DNA from: Koleobacter methoxysyntrophicus
Lineage (GTDB): Bacteria > Bacillota > Thermosediminibacteria > Koleobacterales > Koleobacteraceae
Assembly (NCBI RefSeq): GCF_017301615.1
Contig: NZ_CP059066.1
Location: 2,802,888-2,866,887, forward strand
Reading direction: 5' to 3'
DNA: 64,000 nucleotides
Each line of letters begins with the position of its first letter. Within the stretch, counting starts at the first letter, position 1. Made by a program: the position numbers and the translations under genes. Positions 28,221 through 36,647 of this stretch are shown here, piece by piece. The notes under the pieces are model-generated. The model worked only from the letters and a program-made list of their open reading frames with translations, did no database searches and was not told the origin of the DNA.

Positions 28221-29108
28221 TTAAACCCTTAAGAATCTCCTAATAGAAATTCCGCTTCCGACAGTGCCTATAAAGGTCCCTATCCCTAAAAACCATATAG
28301 ATAAATCATATAAAAATACGTCAAAGGGCAGTAATGTTATAATTGGAATATTCAATACAACAAAATTGAATAAATAATAATAAGCAACATTCAGCACCCC
28401 TACTGCAATGAGTGAACCCAAGAAACCTAATACCATTCCCTCGATTAAAAAAGGCCATCTTATGAACCAGTCTGTAGCACCGATATATTTCATTATTTCG
28501 ATTTCCCGTCTCCTGGCATACACCGTTAATTTTATGGTATTTGATATTATGAAAATAGAAATTATTGACAATACTGCCATAACGCCAATTCCAACGAACC
28601 TAATTATCCCGGTTATTTTGAAGAGCTTATCCACTATTTCTTTGCCGTATTTTACCTCATCAATCCCCTCTATCCTCCCTATCATATTTGCCACATCCTT
28701 AACAACCTCAGGATTCTGTGTTTTAATCCTGTATGAATTAGGAAGGGGATTGTCCTTTTCCATAGCTGCCAGGAGACCTTCTTTGTCCCCCAGCTGTTCT
28801 CTGAATTCCTTTAAAGCCTGTTCTCTGGAGACAAAAGTAACCTCCCTTACTCCGTGCACCTGAATGAGTTCCCGTCCTATTCTTGAAATTTCCTCATCCA
28901 TTAAAGAATCATCTAAATATGCCGTAATTTCCACCTGGGATTCTACCGTATCCACAATAAAATTAAAATTCAGGGTTATTATCAAAAAGATACCGAGGAT
29001 TATCAGGGCAGAGGCTACAGAGCCAATTGAGGCCAAACTCATTAAACTATTTCGCCCAAGACTTGCCATGCCTTCCTTTATGAAATAACCAAAGGTCCTA
29101 AATTTCAT
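28221..29108 (-). CDS. ftsX: Cell division protein FtsX
   Basis: This 295-residue FtsX has a cytosolic N-terminus, TM1 (about 22-45), an extracellular domain (about 50-165) that contacts the hydrolase, and three further helices (about 170-285) of the FtsX/MacB permease fold. The motif YARRREIEIMKYIGATDWFIRWPFLIEG near 195-222 is the characteristic region. It overlaps ftsE by 11 bases, so the two are coupled. Confidence 0.95.
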   Translation of the reverse strand: MKFRTFGYFIKEGMASLGRNSLMSLASIGSVASALIILGIFLIITLNFNFIVDTVESQVEITAYLDDSLMDEEISRIGRELIQVHGVREVTFVSREQALKEFREQLGDKEGLLAAMEKDNPLPNSYRIKTQNPEVVKDVANMIGRIEGIDEVKYGKEIVDKLFKITGIIRFVGIGVMAVLSIISIFIISNTIKLTVYARRREIEIMKYIGATDWFIRWPFLIEGMVLGFLGSLIAVGVLNVAYYYLFNFVVLNIPIITLLPFDVFLYDLSIWFLGIGTFIGTVGSGISIRRFLRV

Positions 29109-29832
29109 AGCCGTATACCCCTTTTTCCTGGTCCCTTATAATCATACCTCTGTCAATAGAAATAACCCTCTTCCTCATCTTGTTTACAAAACTGCTGGCA
29201 TGGGTTGCGACGATTACTGTTGTCCCACTCCTGTTTATTTCATTTAATAAGCGGAATATCTCCCACGAAGTTTCGGGGTCCAGGTTCCCGGTAGGCTCAT
29301 CGGCAATAATTAACTCTGGATTATTCACAATTGCCCTTGCTAGGGATACCCTCTGCTGCTCACCCCCGGACAGTTCCGAAGGCATAACCCCCATCTTGTG
29401 TCTTAAACCAACAAGCTGCAATACTTCGGGTATCCGCTTTTTAATTATTCTGGGCGGGGTTTCTACCACTTCCATAGCAAAAGCTACATTTTCATATACC
29501 GTCTTGTTCGGCAGCAGACGAAAGTCCTGGAAAACGACCCCCAACTTTCTCCTGTAAAAAGGGACCTCCCTCCTTCTGAGCCGGCTTAGGTCTCTACCTC
29601 CTACAACAAGGTAGCCTTTTGTCGGAAGTTCCTCCCTTGATATTAATTTTATTATGGTTGATTTTCCAGCCCCACTGGGCCCTACTATAAAAACAAATTC
29701 CCCTTTATCTATTTTTAATGTAACATTTGATAAAGCTACAGCACCATTTGGGAAAACCTTTGTAACACCCAACATCTTGACCATTTTGTTCATCAACTCC
29801 TGATTTGTAAGACGAACGATGCGAAAATTCAC
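29098..29832 (-). CDS. ftsE: Cell division ATP-binding protein FtsE
   Basis: This ABC ATPase drives FtsX. Walker A is GPSGAGKSTIIKLI, the signature LSGGEQQRVSLARAIV and Walker B PELIIADEPTGNLDP. The family's usual start would be one of the Met codons at 29793 or 29784 (MVKMLGVTKVFPNG), giving about 228 residues. An AGGAG site lies just upstream of these, so the TTG/ATG at 29832 is probably too early. It is the first gene of the ftsE-ftsX-EnvC-ctpB-minJ series. Confidence 0.95.
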   Translation of the reverse strand: MNFRIVRLTNQELMNKMVKMLGVTKVFPNGAVALSNVTLKIDKGEFVFIVGPSGAGKSTIIKLISREELPTKGYLVVGGRDLSRLRRREVPFYRRKLGVVFQDFRLLPNKTVYENVAFAMEVVETPPRIIKKRIPEVLQLVGLRHKMGVMPSELSGGEQQRVSLARAIVNNPELIIADEPTGNLDPETSWEIFRLLNEINRSGTTVIVATHASSFVNKMRKRVISIDRGMIIRDQEKGVYGYEI

Positions 29833-29916
29833 AGATTATGTAACTTATACTTCGACACTTATTCGTAAATTCCTCCATAAAAATTTTGGATATTACCACA
29901 TTCATTCTTTTTAACG

Positions 29917-29949
29917 AAAAAACACCGGCAATTTTGCCGGTGTTTTTTC
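29917..29949 (-). terminator. Terminator after the transketolase genes
   Basis: A GC-rich stem (ACACCGGC with GCCG-TGT, one bulge) is flanked by A and T runs on both sides, so it can work in both directions. On the minus strand it ends in TTTTTT. Confidence 0.75.
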
Positions 29950-30038
29950 GTCTGACATACCTGCATTTAAAAGCTTTCTGTCAATGGTATATCTAACGCC
30001 GATAAAACGGCTTTAAAACGGCTTTTCGTCTGACATAC
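29945..30038. repeat. Short direct repeats behind the transketolase operon
   Basis: TTTTCGTCTGACATAC occurs twice, at 29945-29960 and 30023-30038. AAAACGGCTTT is tandemly doubled between them. It looks like a small duplication of terminator-flanking DNA. Confidence 0.6.
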
Positions 30039-30049
30039 TTGTTTTCTCT

Positions 30050-30991
30050 TCATTTTTTATCAATAAGGTCTTTTACCGCTGAAGCTATGCTGTCAGGGGT
30101 AAGGCTGTAAAATTTCAAGAGTTCATCAGGTTCTCCTGATTGGCCAAATACATCCTTCAAACCTATCCTCTTCATCAGGGTCGGCCTGGATTCTGCCAGG
30201 ACTTCGGCGACGGCACTTCCCAATCCACCAATAATACTGTGCTCTTCAGCAGTAATTACGGCCCCCGTTTCTTCTGCAAGCTGTATTATGAGCTCCTCGT
30301 CTATCGGTTTTATGGTATGTATATTTACCACATTGACATAAATTCCTCTATTCTTAAGGATATCAGCAGCTTCCAGGGCTATGGCCGTCATTATACCTGT
30401 TGATATTATTGTTGCATCCTTACCTTCCCTCAAAACAACCCCTTTTCCCGGTTTAAACACATAGTCTCCTTCCTGAAAGATTACAGGCACCTTATGTCTG
30501 CCAAGGCGTATATAAACAGGACCGTCTATGTCCAGTGCCGCCTTAACGGCAAACCTGGTTTCCGTGGCATCGGCCGGGTTAATTATCGTCATTCCCGGAA
30601 TTGCCCTCATAAGGGCAATATCTTCTACCGACTGATGAGATGCTCCATCAGGGCCTACCGTTATGCCGGCATGGGTTGCCGCAATCTTGACATTTAATCG
30701 GGGATAAGCAATTGTATTCCTTATTTGTTCAAAGGCCCTTCCGGTAGCAAAGATTGCAAATGTGCTGATGAAAGGAATCTTTCCTGCCGCTGCAAGACCT
30801 GCAGCAATCCCTGCCATGTTCTGTTCTGCAATGCCTGTATTAAAAAATCGTTCAGGGAATTCTTTAGCAAAAACTTCAGTTTTTGTGGATTTAGATAAAT
30901 CCGCATCAAGCACAACTATATCTTTGTTTAATCGTCCCAGTTCAGCCAGGGTATCGCCATAGGCATCCCTTGTTGCTATTTTTTCAGCCAT
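30050..30991 (-). CDS. Transketolase, C-terminal subunit
   Basis: This 313-residue protein holds the pyrimidine-binding and C-terminal domains of transketolase. The catalytic Glu is in FFNTGIAEQNMAGIAAGLA (about 51-69), and FISTFAIFATGRAFEQIRN and HAGITVGPDGASHQ follow. With the upstream subunit it forms a split transketolase that moves two-carbon units in the pentose phosphate pathway with thiamine diphosphate. Split transketolases are common in Clostridia and Archaea. Confidence 0.95.
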   Translation of the reverse strand: MAEKIATRDAYGDTLAELGRLNKDIVVLDADLSKSTKTEVFAKEFPERFFNTGIAEQNMAGIAAGLAAAGKIPFISTFAIFATGRAFEQIRNTIAYPRLNVKIAATHAGITVGPDGASHQSVEDIALMRAIPGMTIINPADATETRFAVKAALDIDGPVYIRLGRHKVPVIFQEGDYVFKPGKGVVLREGKDATIISTGIMTAIALEAADILKNRGIYVNVVNIHTIKPIDEELIIQLAEETGAVITAEEHSIIGGLGSAVAEVLAESRPTLMKRIGLKDVFGQSGEPDELLKFYSLTPDSIASAVKDLIDKK

Positions 30992-31025
30992 CTGTAATTA
31001 CACCTCCTGGTCATGAATTCTATAT

Positions 31026-31856
31026 TTATGCTTCCAGTTCTGCTATTGCCCGTTCCATTTCCTCTTTTGTGGGTGCTTTACCGTGCCAGCCTACCTGGTT
31101 CTCCATAAAGGAAACCCCTTTGCCTTTGATGGTCTTCGCTACTATGGCAGTAGGACGCCCTTTCTCCTTCTTAGCCTTTTCGATAGCATCAATAATCTGA
31201 TTAAAATTATGCCCATCTATTTCAATTACATTCCAATTAAAAGCCTTAAATTTATCCGGAATAGGTTCCGGTGACATAACTTCATTTATGGGGCCGTCTA
31301 TTTGCAGCCCGTTATAATCAACAAAAACCGTAAGGTTATCAAGTTTATAATGGGCTGCCCACATCACCGCTTCCCAGATCTGGCCTTCTTCCAGTTCGCC
31401 ATCTCCCAGCAAGACAAAGACCCTGTATCCTTTTTTATCCAGTTTACCCGCAGCGGCCATCCCGTTAGCTGCCGAAAGCCCCTGGCCGAGGGAACCGGTA
31501 GAAATTTCAACACCGGGAGTCCTTTTCATATCGGGATGCCCCTGAAGAATCGAACCCAGTTTCCTTAGCTTCATAAGCTCTTCTTTCGGGAAAAAACCCT
31601 TTTCAGCTAATACAGCATACAGGACCGGGGCTCCATGTCCTTTACTTAACACAAATCTGTCCCTCTCTTCCCAGCGGGGATTCTGTGGGTCGATCTTCAT
31701 CTCATAAAAATACAGGGCAGTCAGTAGTTCAACCGCAGATAATGAACCCCCGGGATGACCCGAACCGGCTTCTGCCAGCATCATTATAATAGATTTCCTT
31801 ATTTCTCTGGCTTTTTGCGTTAAGAAATTTAACTTCTCTTGAGCTAATTTAGACAT
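31026..31856 (-). CDS. Transketolase, N-terminal subunit
   Basis: This subunit of about 276 residues binds the thiamine diphosphate pyrophosphate and Mg2+. Motifs are [40 protein letters not shown] and the [19 protein letters not shown] metal site. The Met at 31856 with GGGGGAAAGG upstream is preferred over the frame start at 31874. The C-terminal subunit starts 34 bases later. Confidence 0.95.
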   Translation of the reverse strand: MSKLAQEKLNFLTQKAREIRKSIIMMLAEAGSGHPGGSLSAVELLTALYFYEMKIDPQNPRWEERDRFVLSKGHGAPVLYAVLAEKGFFPKEELMKLRKLGSILQGHPDMKRTPGVEISTGSLGQGLSAANGMAAAGKLDKKGYRVFVLLGDGELEEGQIWEAVMWAAHYKLDNLTVFVDYNGLQIDGPINEVMSPEPIPDKFKAFNWNVIEIDGHNFNQIIDAIEKAKKEKGRPTAIVAKTIKGKGVSFMENQVGWHGKAPTKEEMERAIAELEA

Positions 31857-31890
31857 ATCCTTTCCCCCAATCATTTATATTTTAATAAAT

Positions 31891-32032
31891 AACTATATGC
31901 TTTACTCAGAAAACTGCAGGCATAGTATTGTATTAAAGGCAAATTCTTTCTGGCATTAAAGCCTGTAACGTAGGAGAGCCAAATTTAAAGCGATCAGAGC
32001 TAGGAGCGGTGCAGACGGCAAAGGTGTGATGA
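31891..32032. repeat. MITE-like repeat, truncated copy in reverse orientation
   Basis: ACTATATGCTTTACTCAG at the left matches the reverse complement of the 40.7-kb right end. Further inside, GAGAGCCAAATTTAAAGCG ... AGCTAGGAGCGG ... ACGGCAA follows the same block order as that copy. The other terminal repeat is not found before tagA. The rest of the 31857-32095 gap holds nothing else recognisable. Confidence 0.6.
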
Positions 32033-32095
32033 AGTTTTCTAAAAAAAGTTTCATGCAAAATGTGTGCCATAGATGGTTGGAATTGTATAATACCG

Positions 32096-32920
32096 CTACT
32101 CAGCAGCCTTTCGATAACCTTTTCCTAAATACCTTTTCGCCATAACCTTTAAAACAAAGCGTGGTAAAGACATCATCCTTCCGATTCGATACGGTTCTCG
32201 CATCAACCTATAAAACCATTCTAGGCCTGTTCTTTGGAAAATCTCCGGAGCCCTTTTAGTTTTACCGGCAAAGATATCAAGGCTTCCACCAACACCTATA
32301 CATACCCCCGTATCGATCCTGCTGAGATTTCGGAAAATCCACTTTTCCTGTCTGGGAGCACCCATTGCAACAAACAGAAAATGGGGTTTACCCTGGTTAA
32401 TATTTCGTATGATTTTATCTTCCTCTTCATGTGAAAAATACCCGTGGTGGCAGCCAACAATTTGTATCCCCGGATATAGCTTTGCTATTCTGTCAGAAGC
32501 GGCTTCGGGTACCCCTGGCTTTCCCCCTAAAAGAAAAACTCTATGCCCCCTTTCAGGGGCTTTCTTGAGGATTAGATTCATCAGGTCAAAACCCGCAACC
32601 CTTTCAGGAATCTTTTCCCCGAAATATTTTGAAGCCCATACCACTCCTATTCCATCGGCAACAACCAGATGGGCTTTTTTTATTATCTCCTGCAATTCTC
32701 TATCCTCTTGAGCAGCCATGACTATTTCTGTATTAGCCGTTATGACAAATTTTGCACGGGATTGTTTAGGGTTATCCTCTTCATTTTGACGGTTAAAGCT
32801 GGATGACCTCTGTCCTTTATTTATAAAATCCACAAGGATTCGATAAGCTTCATCTATTGTTATTATGTCAAAAGGTACCCCTAAAATTTCCACTCTGTTT
32901 TTCCTGTTCCTGTTTCCCAA
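32096..32920 (-). CDS. tagA: WecG/TagA/CpsF-family glycosyltransferase
   Basis: This 274-residue GT26 enzyme has typical stretches FVITANTEIVMAAQED (family T-x-N start region), VVADGIGVVWASKYFG, FLLGGKPGVPE and LFVAMGAPRQEKWIFRN. TagA adds N-acetylmannosamine to the lipid-linked GlcNAc of teichoic acid linkage units; WecG acts in similar polymer assembly. It follows csaB and the deacetylase-oxidoreductase gene in a cell-surface polysaccharide cluster. Confidence 0.92.
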   Translation of the reverse strand: MGNRNRKNRVEILGVPFDIITIDEAYRILVDFINKGQRSSSFNRQNEEDNPKQSRAKFVITANTEIVMAAQEDRELQEIIKKAHLVVADGIGVVWASKYFGEKIPERVAGFDLMNLILKKAPERGHRVFLLGGKPGVPEAASDRIAKLYPGIQIVGCHHGYFSHEEEDKIIRNINQGKPHFLFVAMGAPRQEKWIFRNLSRIDTGVCIGVGGSLDIFAGKTKRAPEIFQRTGLEWFYRLMREPYRIGRMMSLPRFVLKVMAKRYLGKGYRKAAE

Positions 32921-32947
32921 TACCTTTCACCTACCACCGCTCTTTTA

Positions 32948-35515
32948 TTATTTCATCTCATAATAATCAAGGATATCGGAAAGGAGGGCATATATGTGAC
33001 CATAGGTAGGAACCTCTATACCATTCCAGCGATTATAAGTAATGTCTCCTATCATTCCTGAATCATATAAGGAATCTATATTATAAGCAGCTCCTAGATG
33101 TCTGCTCAACAAGGTCATGACATCCCGGGTTGTTGCTTTTCCTTTTTTATAATTAGGGATATAGGAATGGTTATTATCAATTCTGCTGAAAACCGTATTC
33201 ATAAGGTCAGATAGTTTATCATTTGGAATCTGCTCGTCTACGAAATAGTTGTTATCATACCTGCCATATATCAGACCTCTTGCCCGGAGGCGTCTTATAT
33301 ATGGGTAGGACCAGTGGTCTTGATTCGGTACATTATAGCTAAATGGATAAATACCCCCTCCCTGCTTGTTCAACATCTCCCTAATTTTTATAACATGATA
33401 AATATTACCGGCTATTTCTCTGAAAGTCAAGTTATTATCCAGGGAATACCTGGCAGCAACACCTGCGGCTTCACCGGCACCCATACCTACGGGTATAGTC
33501 CTTGCACTGCCTGCCGCTAGAGAATCAAAACTGGCTGCCCTTCCTACTACAAGCAGGTTATCAACCTTCAGCGGGACAAGGCAGCGGAACGGTATACCGT
33601 ATTTCGCCGGATTCCCTACTACCATCCCGTAATCCTGAGGGCTGGTGGGCTGGATATCTACCGGGTAACTTCCGAAGGCTATGGTATCCTCGAAATATCG
33701 GTTTTCCAGCACATCGTTTATGGTGAGGCGATATTCCCCTATTATATGCCTGGATTCCCTTATATATAGTTCTCGGGCTGTCCCTGCAAGCTCCGCATTT
33801 TCAAGGCCGGGACAGTTTTTATTCATGAACTCAATAATCCGTGGGAGCTCATTAATTCCATCCTGCATAGCTTTTTCCCGTGATTCTCGGCTTAAGGGGT
33901 ATACATAAAATATCTGAAGGGCATTTACCAGCACGCTTCCGTCCTTCTGACGGGCCATATTCAACCCCCTCATTCTAAGATTTGGGTTTAGGGGTTTATA
34001 CTTATACATGATACTATAACCCCACGCCGAAGTATCATCAGCCCCAGTAAATTTATCCCCGTCACCATTTAAATATTCCCGTACCCTTTCCCAGTTTACA
34101 CCTTTCAATCTAAATATCAGAGTGGCAACCATTTGCCTGTCATTTAAACCTATATCTTCCATGCCGGTAGTATACGGAACACCGGAAGCCGCCGCAATGT
34201 CGGCATCCTGGGTGGCATCTATTACCATTTCTGCCGTATACACTTCTTTACTGCCTTTAAAATAGGCTTCAATACCTGTTATTTTGCTATCTTCCATTAA
34301 AGGTTGAATATCTTCCCTTTCAAGAACTACAGTAACCTTTGATTCTTTTAACATATCATCAAAAATTGCTCTGGCCGTTTCTATGTCAAAAGAGGTCACC
34401 CTACCCAGTTTATCATAAAATTCCTTGAATATACCCAATGTAACTATGCTTCCTTCGGGAGAATAATTCATATCTATGGTAGCCAGACCGCCTAAGGTCA
34501 TAAGCCCCCCCACCTGATCCCTGCTGTCAATGAGCAGGGTTCTAAGACCCAAACGAGAGGCCGACACCGCTGCCGCAATGCCTTCCGGGTCTGAACCCAC
34601 AACTATAAGGTCATAATCCGCATCCCCTGACCCCTTAGGTTTATTCGTTTCAGGGGACCACTGCCCATTCACTATCTCTCCGAAGGTATAGATGGAATAA
34701 TACGGGTAAACAACAAATCTGTTCAATTTCATAAGGTCGTGACCGGGTTTAACGTAACCCGGCTTTACAGTAAATCCAAGTCTGTAACCGTGTTCTAGGG
34801 CCGTTTTTATAAAGTTGTTTGTCACAACCCCGAAGGGATAAGAGATAGCTGTGGGTCTCTTTATCCCGACTTTGTCGCAGAACTCCTTAAACTTCGTAAA
34901 ATCAAGGTCTAATTCACGGTTATTCATTTTATAAACGGCGGGTTTATTGTCTATGTACTTATGCAGGTCAAAGGTATGGCCTTCAAAGGAAAATATCCCG
35001 CTTTCATTTAATTCCCTCAACTGTTCCTCATCTATGTTGGTTAAAACCTCCGGTTTAAATTCACCGTTTTTTTCAGGGATTTTGCTGCCTATTACAAATA
35101 TCGTTGCTTTCATGTTATATTCCCTTAAAATGGGATATGCATAGACATAATTGGATTCATATCCATCATCAAAGGTAATAACTACCGTTTTCTCGGGAAG
35201 GTTAATTTCACCTTTTAAATACTGCTCCAATTCCTCCATTGAAGCGGTATAAAACCCTTCACTATGCAGATATTCTATCTGTTCTTTGAAAATCTCCACA
35301 GGGACAACCGCATTGTTGTTTATGTGTTTGCCCAGTTCCATAGGGGCAAGGTGATGATAGCACAGAACCGCTATCCCGCCGCTATCTTTGTTGTCATTAT
35401 ATCTACCGTACTGAAATGTTACCGGCCCGTTTTTAGCAACAAAGTATATAACCGCTGCGGTAATAATCACGGTAATCAGGAGCCCAATTAAGATATTCCT
35501 GTTTGAGAATTTCAT
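32948..35515 (-). CDS. Polysaccharide deacetylase / FAD-dependent oxidoreductase fusion with SLH-like C-terminus
   Basis: This 855-residue protein combines three modules. An N-terminal membrane anchor (about 7-28) is followed by a NodB-type deacetylase (about 45-290) with the TFDDGYESNY metal Asp pair and GHTFDLHKY His pair. An FAD-binding oxidoreductase of the PF12831 type spans about 300-740 (DLIVVGSDPEGIAAAVSASR dinucleotide fold, GGLMTLGG, VIDATQDADIAAASG). The C-terminus (about 750-855) has HWSYPYIRRLRARGLIYGRY, which resembles an SLH repeat, plus a second weaker copy. Its neighbour csaB makes the pyruvylated polymer that SLH domains bind. The reaction of the oxidoreductase part is unknown. 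The reading frame is unbroken and clean. Confidence 0.85.
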   Translation of the reverse strand: MKFSNRNILIGLLITVIITAAVIYFVAKNGPVTFQYGRYNDNKDSGGIAVLCYHHLAPMELGKHINNNAVVPVEIFKEQIEYLHSEGFYTASMEELEQYLKGEINLPEKTVVITFDDGYESNYVYAYPILREYNMKATIFVIGSKIPEKNGEFKPEVLTNIDEEQLRELNESGIFSFEGHTFDLHKYIDNKPAVYKMNNRELDLDFTKFKEFCDKVGIKRPTAISYPFGVVTNNFIKTALEHGYRLGFTVKPGYVKPGHDLMKLNRFVVYPYYSIYTFGEIVNGQWSPETNKPKGSGDADYDLIVVGSDPEGIAAAVSASRLGLRTLLIDSRDQVGGLMTLGGLATIDMNYSPEGSIVTLGIFKEFYDKLGRVTSFDIETARAIFDDMLKESKVTVVLEREDIQPLMEDSKITGIEAYFKGSKEVYTAEMVIDATQDADIAAASGVPYTTGMEDIGLNDRQMVATLIFRLKGVNWERVREYLNGDGDKFTGADDTSAWGYSIMYKYKPLNPNLRMRGLNMARQKDGSVLVNALQIFYVYPLSRESREKAMQDGINELPRIIEFMNKNCPGLENAELAGTARELYIRESRHIIGEYRLTINDVLENRYFEDTIAFGSYPVDIQPTSPQDYGMVVGNPAKYGIPFRCLVPLKVDNLLVVGRAASFDSLAAGSARTIPVGMGAGEAAGVAARYSLDNNLTFREIAGNIYHVIKIREMLNKQGGGIYPFSYNVPNQDHWSYPYIRRLRARGLIYGRYDNNYFVDEQIPNDKLSDLMNTVFSRIDNNHSYIPNYKKGKATTRDVMTLLSRHLGAAYNIDSLYDSGMIGDITYNRWNGIEVPTYGHIYALLSDILDYYEMK

Positions 35516-35534
35516 TCTAGCTAACCTAACCCCC

Positions 35535-36647
35535 TTATGATGGCATAATATTTAATAACTTAAACAATTGCCTGTTATGTTCATTTACGCGTTCGGCCAT
35601 TTTCCGGGCCTTTTCTTTTATCTTTCTCCTCATGTTGTCCCGATTTCTCCAGACATCATCTAACTTTATAAGGAGGTCATTCAAATCTGGTCCTTCTAAT
35701 CTGCCTATAGGTCCCATGTTAAAACTCTTAAGGAAGCTGTCTATTTTCGGGTCATATGAAATCCCTGCAAATGGAGTTCCCACAGCGGCAGCAAATATAA
35801 GGGAATGAAGCCGCACCCCTATCAACAGTTCAAGGTAGCCTATAACGCTCATAAGTTCCTTAGGATTATAAGAACCCTTCAGCAACAGGCTATCCGTTTC
35901 CATAAGTCTCATAATCTCCAGTGATTCCTGCCGGTCCTCCCCCTCGTGCAAGGGTAGAAAAAGGATTCTGGCTTTAAATTCCCGGGAAATAAAATCTGCT
36001 GCTTTTGCCAAAACATGCCTGTAATCCTTATTTTCCCCTTTCCACGGCCTTATGCAAATACCTATGATGGGACTGCCGTCTTCGGGATTAATACCCTCCG
36101 TTTTTAGAATTTCTGCCCCCTGCTCAGGGGCTGCCGGCTTCAAGGTAAAGGCCGGGTCAGCAGTAATATCAATGGCTTTTTTTAATATGCCCAGTTTCCT
36201 TAAAAAGGATTTTGATTCTTCATCCCTGACACTTAAAAAATCATGCTGTTCAAGAACCGCTTTTGTTATGTAGCGATTTATGGGCGAATTAATAGGTCCT
36301 ACACCATTTGCATACAATACGGTAATAAGCCCCAGCTTTTTTGCCAGCGTCATCAAAAAAAGATAGTAGTACAGACTTCTCCAGCTGGTAACATCTTGTA
36401 AAAGACTCCCTCCTCCGCTGATGAATATTCGGGATTGTCTCATAGCCCTAAAAACCTGTACTAAGCTGCTTCTTTTTACTGAATTTACCCCGTACTCAGA
36501 AGCCGTTTTATCTGGCCGGGCCGATAAAACGGTTATATTAAGGTTTCCTCCGAGTTTTTTTAATTCTTCAATTAGGGCACAAAGGATCGCTTCATCACCG
36601 GCATTAGAAAAACCGTAATAACCTGCAATAACGATATTACTCATCAT
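35535..36647 (-). CDS. csaB: Polysaccharide pyruvyl transferase CsaB
   Basis: This 370-residue CsaB-family enzyme (PF04230) transfers pyruvate from phosphoenolpyruvate as a ketal to secondary cell-wall polymer, creating the anchor for SLH-domain proteins. Seen are AGYYGFSNAGDEAILCALIEEL (residues 8-29), FISGGGSLLQDVTSWRSLYYY, LYANGVGPIN and the later GVRLHSLIFAAAVGTPF. It overlaps the upstream membrane-protein gene by 11 bases. Confidence 0.93.
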   Translation of the reverse strand: MMSNIVIAGYYGFSNAGDEAILCALIEELKKLGGNLNITVLSARPDKTASEYGVNSVKRSSLVQVFRAMRQSRIFISGGGSLLQDVTSWRSLYYYLFLMTLAKKLGLITVLYANGVGPINSPINRYITKAVLEQHDFLSVRDEESKSFLRKLGILKKAIDITADPAFTLKPAAPEQGAEILKTEGINPEDGSPIIGICIRPWKGENKDYRHVLAKAADFISREFKARILFLPLHEGEDRQESLEIMRLMETDSLLLKGSYNPKELMSVIGYLELLIGVRLHSLIFAAAVGTPFAGISYDPKIDSFLKSFNMGPIGRLEGPDLNDLLIKLDDVWRNRDNMRRKIKEKARKMAERVNEHNRQLFKLLNIMPS

